Assembly (NCBI GenBank): GCA_041874725.1
Contig: CP097466.1
Coordinates: 1,736,001-1,800,000 of the forward strand
Direction: 5' to 3'
DNA: 64,000 nt
Source: Duganella sp. BuS-21
Lineage (GTDB): Bacteria > Pseudomonadota > Gammaproteobacteria > Burkholderiales > Burkholderiaceae_D
Each line of letters begins with the position of its first letter. The stretch's first letter is position 1. Positions 53,023 through 64,000 of this stretch are shown here, piece after piece. Below the pieces are notes generated by a model. It worked only from the letters and a program-made list of their open reading frames with translations. It searched no databases and had not been told where the DNA came from. Position numbers and translations under genes: made by a program.

Positions 53023-53040
53023 TTCAAAGGCATTTGTATG

Positions 53041-53078
53041 AAAAAACCCTCCCGGCGCAAGCCGTGGAGGGTTTTTTT
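53041..53078 (+). terminator. Intrinsic terminator of gap
   Basis: AAACCCTCC and GGAGGGTTT pair around an inner GGC-GCAA-GCC and run into seven T, 19 bp after the gap stop codon. Confidence 0.93.
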
Positions 53079-53094
53079 ATGTTTGCGAAGATGC

Positions 53095-53129
53095 AAAAAA
53101 AGCCCACCGGGCGTGAACCCGGCGGGCTT
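53095..53129 (-). terminator. Intrinsic terminator of the convergent TBDR gene
   Basis: On the minus strand AGCCCGCCGGG-TTCACG-CCCGGTGGGCT is followed by TTTTTT. It closes the receptor gene ending at 53166. Confidence 0.92.
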
Positions 53130-53165
53130 CAGGCAACTGCCCCGAAGGGCAGCGTGCTGATTGGA

Positions 53166-56102
<2,937 letters not shown>

Positions 56103-56619
56103 TGCGGAACTCCTTAGGGTGTATTGAAACAACTCTCCGTTTATTTTTTGTTAAATTTCTTGGTTTAACTGACCAACTTTAACGACTTCGGAGTCATGTT
56201 GTAAACGTAAATGGCCGTAAAAAATCTAACATTCGCAAAAAAGCAACAGGAGCACAAATGTAACAAAGTGTATCGGGTTGATAATGGGAAATAAAACTAG
56301 TTTCATGCTCTACCAATAGGAATAGGCCACAGAAAATATAATCTGAGAATAAAAACTTTTAATCGCGGAATTAATATTCGTCGGCCACTCGCTGCGAAAT
56401 TTCCGTCGTCAAATAGCGGATGCCACCGATTTATCAGTAAGGGAATTACGTAAGGGGTGCTTGCGGAAAGACTGCTGAGATAACCCATGTGGAACACGAG
56501 AATCCGCTAATTTTTGAGAGGTGAAGCGCAATAAACGACAGATTTTGAATGTTGCCGCACTGCCATGGTGCGTGTTGCACCGTAGGCGAGAGCCCGGCCG
56601 CATGGGGCCGGGAGAGAGC
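56103..56619. other. AT-rich upstream region of TBDR gene, no gene seen
   Basis: About 520 bp of mostly AT-rich sequence without a supported gene. The part nearest 56103 must hold the receptor promoter. A GC-rich GCCCGGCCGCATGGGCCGGG hairpin (56592-56611) sits just behind the cache gene stop and may terminate it. Confidence 0.6.
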
Positions 56620-57081
56620 TCACTTATATATGCCCGAGCCGACCAGGATATCGTCAACCCGCTCGACATAACCTGACTTTGATTCCACCGCCTTGGTCAC
56701 GGGATTAGGCCACTTAAAATCAACCCAGCCCTTGCCTTTATTCTTCGCTGTATCGACCATTTCTTTAATCATGGCCTTGCCTTCATTATCTTTTAAACCA
56801 ATCAATGGCTTGCCAACCATTTTAGGGTTATTACCATGGGCGACCGCAACGCCATTCAGGTCATATACATAAATATACAAGTCGCGGTCATGGAAAGCCG
56901 TGTTGGCCGGATCGGCGATCGCGGCGAAAGCCTTGTCCTTGCCGTCGGACTTGATCAGCGCCACCGCCCGTTTCACCATTGCAACAGCCTCGTCGGCCGT
57001 GCCCTTGTCCGTCGCCAGCACGGTGCCGTGACTTGCCAACAGGCCCAGGCCAAGCACGGCGGCGCCCAATAATGCTCTCAT
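56620..57081 (-). CDS. Small periplasmic cache-domain protein
   Basis: A 153-residue exported protein: signal peptide (to about TVLATDK), then a single cache domain. Evidence for the domain is FAAIADPANTAFHDRDLYIY, then VYDLNGVAVAHGNNPKMVGK, and WPNPVTKAVESKSGYVERVD with GSGIYK at the end. Cache domains usually form the sensor part of chemoreceptors or kinases. Here the domain stands alone without a membrane anchor, so it may be a soluble ligand-binding protein working with a separate signalling partner. The ATG at 57081 follows AAAGGAGATCGAT. Confidence 0.85.
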   Translation of the reverse strand: MRALLGAAVLGLGLLASHGTVLATDKGTADEAVAMVKRAVALIKSDGKDKAFAAIADPANTAFHDRDLYIYVYDLNGVAVAHGNNPKMVGKPLIGLKDNEGKAMIKEMVDTAKNKGKGWVDFKWPNPVTKAVESKSGYVERVDDILVGSGIYK

Positions 57082-57139
57082 ATCGATCTCCTTTATGTGA
57101 TGAAACGACTCGGCGAGTAGGCAAAAAAAAGGCGGCATT

Positions 57140-57322
57140 GGGGTGCCCAGGATGAATACTCGTTGGCAACTCAACAGTCGTCTTTAACAGCACCCCGAAC
57201 GAAAGGGTAAGACCCCAGGGTCTGACCCTGGCCGCAGCGGTGTGCGGGTTGGGTTGGTGCCGCGTGTTTTTAAAGCGACAGGCAACATCAACCCCGTCTT
57301 CCCCCGCTAACCGCGATGAACC
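57140..57322 (+). repeat. Dispersed hairpin repeat family A, copy 4 (full length)
   Basis: Starts GGGGTGCCCAGGATGAATAC and contains CTCAACAGTCGT, CAGCACCCCGAACGAAAGGG, the GGTCTGACCCTGGCCGCAGC block and GGGTTGGGTTGGTGCCGC. It ends GATGAACC directly against the eight-base A run, that is the T run of the minus-strand TBDR terminator. The GGGTTGGGTTGG tract is G-quadruplex-like. Confidence 0.9.
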
Positions 57323-57383
57323 AAAAAAAACCCTCGATGTGGCTTTGTGGCGGCTTGCACCGCGACAAAGCACACATGAGGGT
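57323..57383 (-). terminator. Intrinsic terminator of the downstream TBDR gene
   Basis: A long imperfect hairpin (ACCCTC with GAGGGT, ATGTG with CACAT, CTTTGT with ACAAAG) followed by eight T on the minus strand, 17 bp after the receptor stop. Confidence 0.88.
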
Positions 57384-57399
57384 CTTATTGTGCCTGTGA

Positions 57400-60312
57400 T
57401 TAACGGAACTTGTATTCCGCCGTCACACGTACGACGCGGCCTTGCACGTCTTCGGTACTTTGCGGGATCACGCCGCCGCCGTCGCTGTTGAAGGCGCGCA
57501 GGTCGACTGGCGGACGGCGGTTGGTGACGTTGCGCACGTACAGCGACAAGGTCAGGTCCTTGAAGCCGGTGTAGGCAACGTTGTAGTCCAGCCGTTTATA
57601 CGCCTTGACCTGGCATTCGTCGGCGCTCCACTTCTTGGCCGTGCAGCCGCTCGACGTGTAGCTGTCGTCGAAGTAGTCGGTGTTCAGCGAAGTTTTGCTG
57701 TTGTACACCAGGCGCAGATTGTTGCTGATCTTGCCGGTCTGCAGCGTCGCGCTGATGTTGGCCACCATCTTCGAATAACCGTAACGGCCCGCCAGATTGT
57801 CGCCGTAGTCGTTCAGCGTCGAGCTGAAGTTCTTCAGGTCCAGCAGGTAGGTGGCGTTGGCGCCCAAGTCCAGGCGACCGATACCGGTGTTAAAACGCGA
57901 GCTGCCGCCCAGGTCGACGCCGCTGGTCTTGGTGCGCGAGACGTTTTCGAAGCGTCCCGAGGTCGAGGCCAGCGGGCCGGAGGTCACGCCATACTTGGCT
58001 TGCTCGGCCGACGTGAACGTCTTGTCTTGCGACAGCGGCTGGCGATTGACCACGCCCGGCGCCTGGTCGGCTTCCGCCGCCAGCAGGTCGTCGGTCGACT
58101 TCAGGCCGATCTCATCCTTGCGCTCGATGTGCCAGTAGTCCAGCGACAGGCTGGTGCCCTTGACCGGTTCGATGACGAAGCCGACGGTGGCGCTGCGCGT
58201 GGTTTCCGGCTTCAGGTTCGGGTTGTTGCGCACGATGCTGGCCACGCCGGCCGCGCACTCGTTCTGCTCGACGATGTCGGCGCGGGCCAGTTGCAGCGCC
58301 TGGTTGGGGTCGCTGGACGGCAGCGCACCGGCGGCCTTGCGCAGGTCGCCCGCCAGGGCTTGCGCCTGGCTGCAACGCTTCGGATCGGTCACGCCGTTGT
58401 CGAACGCGAACTTGCTCGACTGTGCGCTCTCCGTCAGGTTGGGCGCGCGGAAGCCGCCTTCGTAGGTGGCGCGGAACAACAGCGCCGGCGTGGCCTCGAA
58501 GCGGGCCGCGACCTTCGGCGACGCGTGGGCCTTGAAGCCCGGCATCTTGTCGATCCGGGCGGCGCCGACCAGCTCCAACTGCCTGGTCACCGGCAGGTTC
58601 ACTTCGGTGAAGATGGCCTCGGTGGTGCGGCTGGCGTCCGCCATGGCCGCGCCGTAGCCGACGATGTCGCCGCTCAGCAGGTTGGCGGTCGGCGTGATGT
58701 TGAATTTCTCGTGACGCACTTCGCCGCCCACCGCTACACCGATGGCGCGGTCGCCGATGGTGCCGACTTCGCCGGTGATCTTGCCGTCGATGAAGTATTG
58801 GGTGATCTTGCCGTCGTAGCCCTGCTCAGGGAACAGTTGTTTGAGGACGTCCGCCGAGTTGACCTGGCCCAGCTTGTAGCCGTGGTTGAAGAAGTTCGGG
58901 TCGGCCGCCGTGTATTCGCAGTAGCCGGGGAAGTTCGCTTCGCAGTCGGGGTTGCCCGCCAGCGTCTTGGTGTAGTCGCCGACCACGGCCTTGAAGCCGC
59001 TGTCGCTGATCGAGCCGTAGCTGCGCGACTTGGTCTTGCTGCCCATGACGCCGATCGCGGTATCCCAGTCATACTTGCCGCCCAACTGGCCGCGCAGGCC
59101 GGTCAGCACGCGGTACTGGTCGCTATCGTTCGGGTTGCCGACCGGCGCGTCGGCGTAGCGGTAGCGCAGTTCCAGCGGTTCGCCGGTGGTGTTGAGCGGC
59201 GAGTCCGGCGACAGGAAACGGAAACCGAACAGCTTGCCCTGGCCGTTGGCCGGGTTGCCCCAGATGGTGTCCGAGTTGGTCGAGCCGTAGGTGCCGGCGG
59301 CCGAGATGTAGTCGGTTTTGGTCTTCGAATACAGCGCCTCGGCGTAGCCTTCGGTGCCATTGCCCAAGTTCAGCTTGCCGGACACCAGCGCGTTGACGCG
59401 CTCAGCCTTCGGTACCGCTTCGAAGCGGGCGAAGCGGTCGTAGACGCACAGGCCGGCGGCGTTGAGCGTGGCGCAGCCAGGGACCGGCCCCTGGCCGATG
59501 AAATTGCCCGGATAACTGAAGGTGGACGGCGCGCCGCGGTTGCCGAACATGGCGCCGCTTTTCGGTGCGACCGCCGTGAACTTGTTGCCATAGGCCGGAT
59601 TGATGTCGTCGAGCACGTCGCGCCAGATCACGCTGCCGCGCCGGAACAACTCGACGTTGGCCAACACGTTGTAGCCGTCCTTGGCGTAATCGCCGACGCC
59701 GGCGGTGATGCTGGCGGTCTTGGTGTTGAATTGTTCGTTGGCGACCGATTGCTGGTAGTTGGCGCGTGCCTGCACGCCTTGGAAGTCATTGCGGGTGATG
59801 ATGTTGATCACGCCGGCCACCGCGTCCGAGCCGTAGACGGCCGAGCCGCCGTTGCGCAGCACCTCGATGCGGTCGATGGCGTCCAGTGGCAACGAATCGA
59901 GGTTGGTGAACACTTCGTTATAGTCGGCCAGCGCATACGGTGCCACGCGGCGCGAGTTCAGCAGGATCAGCGTCGACTGCTTGCCGAGATTGCGCAGCGA
60001 AGCCGACGAGGCGCCGCTGGCGAAGGAGTTGGAGCCGCCGATGTCGGACAGGCTGCTGGTGGCCGAGGTCAGGGTGTCGATCATATCGCGCACTGAGTTT
60101 ACACCCAGACGATTGATGTCCTCGCGGCGCAGGATTTGTACCGGCGTGGCGGTTTCGACGTCGATGCGCTTGAGGTTGGAGCCGGTGATAACGACCTTTT
60201 CCAACGGTTTGCCCGCCGCGTCGGTTTCTTGTGCCAGCACCACGTGTGATGAGGCAAGCGTCAACGCGACCGCGATAACGCCTTGTTTCAGTGCAATTTT
60301 TTTCACTTCCAC
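57400..60312 (-). CDS. TonB-dependent outer-membrane receptor
   Basis: Outer-membrane transporter of 970 residues. A signal peptide (IALKQGVIAVALTLASSHVV, cleavage near VLAQE) precedes a plug with EKVVITGSNLKRIDVETATP, SLRNLGKQSTLILLNSRRVA and RIEVLRNGGSAVYGSDAVAG. The barrel ends VVRVTAEYKFR. GTG at 60312 is the likely start, with GTG at 60306 as alternative; both sit behind GGGAG. It is a distinct branch from the tandem pair. No regulator or exbBD gene is near. Confidence 0.9.
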   Translation of the reverse strand: MEVKKIALKQGVIAVALTLASSHVVLAQETDAAGKPLEKVVITGSNLKRIDVETATPVQILRREDINRLGVNSVRDMIDTLTSATSSLSDIGGSNSFASGASSASLRNLGKQSTLILLNSRRVAPYALADYNEVFTNLDSLPLDAIDRIEVLRNGGSAVYGSDAVAGVINIITRNDFQGVQARANYQQSVANEQFNTKTASITAGVGDYAKDGYNVLANVELFRRGSVIWRDVLDDINPAYGNKFTAVAPKSGAMFGNRGAPSTFSYPGNFIGQGPVPGCATLNAAGLCVYDRFARFEAVPKAERVNALVSGKLNLGNGTEGYAEALYSKTKTDYISAAGTYGSTNSDTIWGNPANGQGKLFGFRFLSPDSPLNTTGEPLELRYRYADAPVGNPNDSDQYRVLTGLRGQLGGKYDWDTAIGVMGSKTKSRSYGSISDSGFKAVVGDYTKTLAGNPDCEANFPGYCEYTAADPNFFNHGYKLGQVNSADVLKQLFPEQGYDGKITQYFIDGKITGEVGTIGDRAIGVAVGGEVRHEKFNITPTANLLSGDIVGYGAAMADASRTTEAIFTEVNLPVTRQLELVGAARIDKMPGFKAHASPKVAARFEATPALLFRATYEGGFRAPNLTESAQSSKFAFDNGVTDPKRCSQAQALAGDLRKAAGALPSSDPNQALQLARADIVEQNECAAGVASIVRNNPNLKPETTRSATVGFVIEPVKGTSLSLDYWHIERKDEIGLKSTDDLLAAEADQAPGVVNRQPLSQDKTFTSAEQAKYGVTSGPLASTSGRFENVSRTKTSGVDLGGSSRFNTGIGRLDLGANATYLLDLKNFSSTLNDYGDNLAGRYGYSKMVANISATLQTGKISNNLRLVYNSKTSLNTDYFDDSYTSSGCTAKKWSADECQVKAYKRLDYNVAYTGFKDLTLSLYVRNVTNRRPPVDLRAFNSDGGGVIPQSTEDVQGRVVRVTAEYKFR

Positions 60313-60475
60313 TCCCGTCTATAGTTTTATATAACCCATGGGTTCCATGCAGATCATGCATGGCTTTCTGATTATAGTTATCGGGCGCGAAAAATTGATA
60401 TAAATTAAACACGAAACATATTGAGAGTCGCGCAGTGTATCGCTGGCGCGACAAGGCGTCGTCGCTACTCCCGGT

Positions 60476-63214
60476 TCAGTTGGATGCGACGCCTGTGCCG
60501 AAGATGCTATGCCACAGCGCCGACACCTGGGCCGCGTGCTGCTCCACCAGCGCCGGGTCGATGCGCGCCAGGTCCTGCCCCTGTAACCGCAACTGGTGCT
60601 GCAGCTTGCGGTATTGGCGGTAGGCGTCGGCCACGCTGGCGGCCAGGCCGGCGTCGATCAGGCCGAGGTCGGCGCACATATGAAGCAGGGCGATGTTGCC
60701 GAAGTTCGCCGTCAATTGAGGATAGGCCGCCGCATGCTGCAGGACCAGGAATTGCACGATGAACTCGATGTCGATCATGCCGCCTGGGTCCTGCTTGAGG
60801 TCGAACAGGGCGCTGGCGTTGGGCTTGGCGTCGACCATGCGCTTGCGCATCGCGATCACTTCCTGCCTGAGCGGGCCGCCGGGCGGACGTTCCCTGCGCA
60901 GCACGGCTTCGCGGATCTGCTCGAAGCGCTGGCCGATGGCGAGGTCGCCGGCGCAGTAGCGGGCGCGGGTCAGCGCCTGGTGCTCCCACACCCAGGCCGA
61001 GTTGCCCTGGTATTTTTCAAACGATGACACGCTCGACACCAGCATGCCGCTGGCGCCGTCGGGGCGCAGCGCGGTGTCGATGTCGAACAGGATGCCGGCC
61101 GAGGTGTGCGAGGTCATCCAGGTGATGAAGCGCTGCGCCAGCTTGGCATACTGGGCCGGCGCGTCCTGGTCGGGATCGTCGTACAGGAAGATGATGTCGA
61201 GATCGGACACGTAGCCGAGTTCCTTGCCGCCCAGCTTGCCGTAGGCGATGACGGTGAACAGCGGCACCTCGCGGTGGCGCGTGGCCACCGTCTGCCATAC
61301 CGCCTTGATGGTGGCGGCGACGATGGTGTCGGCCAGCGCCGACAGGTGGTCGGCCAGCTTTTCCACGGTCAGGTCGCCGGCCAGGTCCTGGGCCAGCAGG
61401 TGGAATAGCTGGGCGTGGTGGATCTCGCGCAGGATGTCCATCTGGCGCTCGGTGTCGCCGGGCGCGGCGGCCAGCTGGAGGTCGATGTCGGCCGCCAGCG
61501 CCACCGGGTCGAACACGGCGTTGCGCACCCGGTCGTCCAGCAGCTCGTCCAGCAGGATCGGGTGCTGGCTGAGGAATTGCGCGGCCCAACCGCTGGCGTG
61601 CACCATGCGGATCACCCGCGCCAGCGTGTGCGGATATTCGGTCAGCAGCGACAGGTAGGCCGAGCGGCGGCCGATGGCTTCCAGGAAGTCGAGCAGCCGG
61701 CCCAGGGTCGCCAGCTGGTTGCCGCCGCTCGATTCGGCGGCCGCCTGGACGATCAGCGGCAGCGCCATGTTGATCAGCCCCTGCAGCCGGTTGCGGCTGG
61801 CCTCGGGCATCGATTGCAGGCGCGGCGCCTGCCAGGTGGCGATCAGGCGCTTGGTGGCGGCTTCGGGATCGGCAAAGCCGAGCGCGGTGAAACGTGCCAC
61901 CATGGCTTCGCGGTTGTCGGGATCGGCGCATTCGTTGCTCGACTGCAGATCGATGTCGTGCTCGCTGGTTTCGGTCTTGTCCGAGAACATCTCGTCGAAC
62001 TGGCCGGCCACGAACTGGCGATGGGCGTCGAGCTGGGCCAGCAGGGTGGCCGCGTCGGCCAGGCCCATCATTTCGGCCACGGTCTGGCGGTCGGCGTCGT
62101 TGGCCGGCAGGGTGTGGGTCTGGGCGTCGTCCAGGTATTGCAGGCGGTGTTCCAGATTGCGCAGGAAGGTGTAGGAAGCCAGCAGTTGATAGACGATGGC
62201 GTGGCTCAGCAAGCCTTTCTCGGCGATGATGCGCAGCGTGGTGCGGGTCGAGCGGTCGCGCAGGGCGGCGTCGCGGCCGCCGCGGATCAGCTGGAACACC
62301 TGGGCCAGGAACTCGATTTCGCGGATGCCACCGCGCCCCAGCTTGACGTTGTTGCTGCGGTCCGGGTGCAGCCGCTCCTGGCGGTTGACCTCGGCGCGGA
62401 TCTGCGCATGCATATTGCGGATGGCGTCAATCACGCCAAAGTCCAGGTAGCGGCGGAAGCAGAACGGCCGCACGATGCCATCCAGCGCGGCGATATCCTC
62501 GGCGCGTCCAGTGATGGCGCGCGCCTTGACCCAGGCGTAGCGCTCCCACTCCCGTCCCTGCACGATCAGATAGTTTTCCACCATGCCCAGACTGGCGGCC
62601 AGCGGGCCGGAGCCGCCATTCGGCCGCAAGGCCATATCGACGCGGAACGTGTAGCCATCTTCCGTGATCTCCGCCAGCGCGGCGATCAGCTTCTTGCCCA
62701 GGCGGACGAAGAATTCATGGTTGGACAGGCTGCGCTGGCCCGATCCCGCGACGGCGGCGGTGTCGCCGTCCTCGGGATAGACAAAGATCAGGTCGATGTC
62801 GGAAGAAACGTTGAGTTCGCCGCCGCCTTGCTTGCCCATGGCCAGCACGATCATTTCCTGCGCCGCGCCCGAATCGCGACCGATCGGTACGCCGTGCGAC
62901 GCGACCATGTCGGCATACACCTCGGCCAGATGGCGCTGGATGGCGAAGTCGGCGAAGCGGGTCATGGTTTCCACCACCTCGGCCAGGTTGGCCTGGCCTT
63001 CGAGGTCGCGCCGGATCAGGGTGCACACCAGCAGGTTGCGCAAGCGGCGCATGCAGCGCACCAGCGGCAGTCCGCCTTCTGCTTCTTTTTGTAAATATTG
63101 TTCCAGATCGATCTGGGCAAGCGATAATTGCGCCAGTTGGTCGATCTTGGCGCTGCGGTCGGGTGCGGCGGCCAGCCAGCGCTGGTAGAAACGGGAGTCA
63201 GACGGTGAACTCAT
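60476..63214 (-). CDS. glnE: Bifunctional glutamine synthetase adenylyltransferase/deadenylase
   Basis: Adenylylates glutamine synthetase (on the GlnA tyrosine) when nitrogen is plentiful and removes AMP when it is scarce, directed by GlnB. Two nucleotidyltransferase domains are visible: N-terminal GGGELNVSSDIDLIFVY and C-terminal GGKELGYVSDLDIIFLY, each followed by a helical region. The 912-residue length from the ATG at 63214 is near the family norm (about 946 in E. coli). An ATG at 63268 would extend it by 18 residues; neither start has a clear Shine-Dalgarno. It is divergent from the YhdP-like gene. Confidence 0.95.
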   Translation of the reverse strand: MSSPSDSRFYQRWLAAAPDRSAKIDQLAQLSLAQIDLEQYLQKEAEGGLPLVRCMRRLRNLLVCTLIRRDLEGQANLAEVVETMTRFADFAIQRHLAEVYADMVASHGVPIGRDSGAAQEMIVLAMGKQGGGELNVSSDIDLIFVYPEDGDTAAVAGSGQRSLSNHEFFVRLGKKLIAALAEITEDGYTFRVDMALRPNGGSGPLAASLGMVENYLIVQGREWERYAWVKARAITGRAEDIAALDGIVRPFCFRRYLDFGVIDAIRNMHAQIRAEVNRQERLHPDRSNNVKLGRGGIREIEFLAQVFQLIRGGRDAALRDRSTRTTLRIIAEKGLLSHAIVYQLLASYTFLRNLEHRLQYLDDAQTHTLPANDADRQTVAEMMGLADAATLLAQLDAHRQFVAGQFDEMFSDKTETSEHDIDLQSSNECADPDNREAMVARFTALGFADPEAATKRLIATWQAPRLQSMPEASRNRLQGLINMALPLIVQAAAESSGGNQLATLGRLLDFLEAIGRRSAYLSLLTEYPHTLARVIRMVHASGWAAQFLSQHPILLDELLDDRVRNAVFDPVALAADIDLQLAAAPGDTERQMDILREIHHAQLFHLLAQDLAGDLTVEKLADHLSALADTIVAATIKAVWQTVATRHREVPLFTVIAYGKLGGKELGYVSDLDIIFLYDDPDQDAPAQYAKLAQRFITWMTSHTSAGILFDIDTALRPDGASGMLVSSVSSFEKYQGNSAWVWEHQALTRARYCAGDLAIGQRFEQIREAVLRRERPPGGPLRQEVIAMRKRMVDAKPNASALFDLKQDPGGMIDIEFIVQFLVLQHAAAYPQLTANFGNIALLHMCADLGLIDAGLAASVADAYRQYRKLQHQLRLQGQDLARIDPALVEQHAAQVSALWHSIFGTGVASN

Positions 63215-63327
63215 AGAGGGATAAGGTAGAATTGCTCCGGAGACCGAGTTTAGCGCGACTTTAGACATTATTTGAACGTATGGCCTGATTTATTAGCGTA
63301 TTAATGCAAAAACCAGAGGAGGAGAGC

Positions 63328-64000
63328 GTGACAGGCGAGGGGCCATTGGCCGCGCGCTGGCATCGGCTTCGTGCGGCCTACCGCATCTGCAACCTGGCCA
63401 CCCACCACGTGCTCGGCTTCACCGTGAAGCTGGCGCTGCTGCTGTATTTTGTCTTCACCCTCCTGTTCCTGACGCTGCGTTACGCGGTGCTGCCGAATAT
63501 CGACCACTACAAGGGCGACATCGAGCGCGCCGCCAGCGACGCCGTCGGCAATCGCGTCACCATCTCCCGCGTGTATGCCGCGTGGAGCGGCTTCCGTCCC
63601 AACCTGTTCCTTGGCGACGTGGTGCTGCACGACCAGCAGGGCCGCCCGGCGCTGAGCCTGCCGAGCGTCTCGGCCACGCTGTCGTGGTGGACGGTGGTCA
63701 GCGCCAAGCTGCGTTTCCATGTACTGGAACTGAACCGTCCCGACCTGTCCATCCTGCGCGAGGCCGACGGCCGCCTGGTGGTGGCCGGCATCGCCATCGA
63801 CCCGAACCAGCCGGGCGACGGCAAGGGCCTCGAATGGCTGCTGCTGCAGCGCGAGATCGTGGTCCGCGAAGGCCGCCTGCAATGGACCGACCGCCAGCGC
63901 GCCGCCGCGCCGCTGGCCCTCGACAATGTGACGGTGGTGCTGCGCAACCAGTGGCTGCATCATCAACTGGCCCTGCGTGCCACGCCGCCGGCCGCGCTGG
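63328..64000 (+). CDS. YhdP-family (AsmA-like) membrane protein, N-terminal part
   Basis: The beginning of a large protein that continues past the window. After a short cytoplasmic start there is one span (FTVKLALLLYFVFTLLFLTL). The periplasmic start then typical of the YhdP/TIGR02099 family follows: AVLPNIDHYKGDIERAASDA, VGNRVTISRVYAAWSGFRPN and LFLGDVVLHDQQGRPALSLP. Family members are AsmA-like bridge proteins involved in lipid transfer to the outer membrane. GTG at 63328 follows a strong GAGGAGGAG and is preferred; an ATG at 63304 is possible. Only about 224 residues are visible. Confidence 0.85.
   Translation, partial: MTGEGPLAARWHRLRAAYRICNLATHHVLGFTVKLALLLYFVFTLLFLTLRYAVLPNIDHYKGDIERAASDAVGNRVTISRVYAAWSGFRPNLFLGDVVLHDQQGRPALSLPSVSATLSWWTVVSAKLRFHVLELNRPDLSILREADGRLVVAGIAIDPNQPGDGKGLEWLLLQREIVVREGRLQWTDRQRAAAPLALDNVTVVLRNQWLHHQLALRATPPAAL

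Overview
The window is a high-GC chromosomal segment of a betaproteobacterium. The best fit is Oxalobacteraceae of the Duganella/Massilia/Rugamonas type. This is inferred from gene content: an intracellular polyhydroxyalkanoate (PHA) depolymerase and a PHA-granule-region protein, a PEP-CTERM protein remnant, a glycoside hydrolase family 9 enzyme, six intact TonB-dependent receptors (TBDRs), a beta-type rplU-rpmA-obgE-proB order, and glnE divergent from a YhdP-family gene. No phage, insertion sequence, CRISPR array, rRNA or tRNA gene was recognised.

Layout. 0-5 kb: a GH9 glucanase (3' end outside the window) behind a LacI-type operator, an internally deleted amidohydrolase, the first TBDR and arsC. 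5-12.4 kb: housekeeping genes (ispB, rplU-rpmA, obgE, proB, nth, an RnfB-like ferredoxin, phaZ). 12.6-16.9 kb: a ferredoxin-NADP reductase and fdxA, a PHA-region protein, a broken PEP-CTERM gene, an acyl-CoA-binding protein, HU, and an anti-sigma-like membrane protein. 17-25.5 kb: an FKBP isomerase, a tightly overlapping five-gene operon (beta-propeller, polysaccharide deacetylase, fatty acid hydroxylase, CysZ-like membrane protein, MoCF-domain protein), then a very large class A PBP-like protein. 25.6-32.5 kb: a membrane-anchored TAXI solute-binding protein, a rhodanese, and the nitrogen regulon glnA-(DUF4124)-glnL-glnG with a visible sigma-54 promoter and NtrC-type sites. 32.5-41.5 kb: a GlxA-type regulator divergent from an SDR, corA, a TBDR, a flavoprotein and a diguanylate cyclase. 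42-48.4 kb: two tandem, closely related TBDRs. 48.4-57 kb: a TBDR remnant, rsmE, tkt-gap, another TBDR and a small periplasmic cache protein. 57.4-64 kb: a sixth TBDR, glnE and the start of a YhdP-like gene.

Two processes recur. One is nitrogen control: glnA, glnL and glnG lie together, and glnE, which adenylylates glutamine synthetase, is 31 kb away. The other is outer-membrane uptake, with six TBDRs making up about a quarter of the window.

The most unusual non-coding signal is a roughly 180-bp intergenic repeat present four times (10.97, 15.0, 48.4 and 57.1 kb). It carries several hairpins. One end always faces the 3' end of a gene, and in the three full copies that end abuts a run of six or more T. 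A separate perfect 35-bp inverted repeat lies at 38.5 kb.
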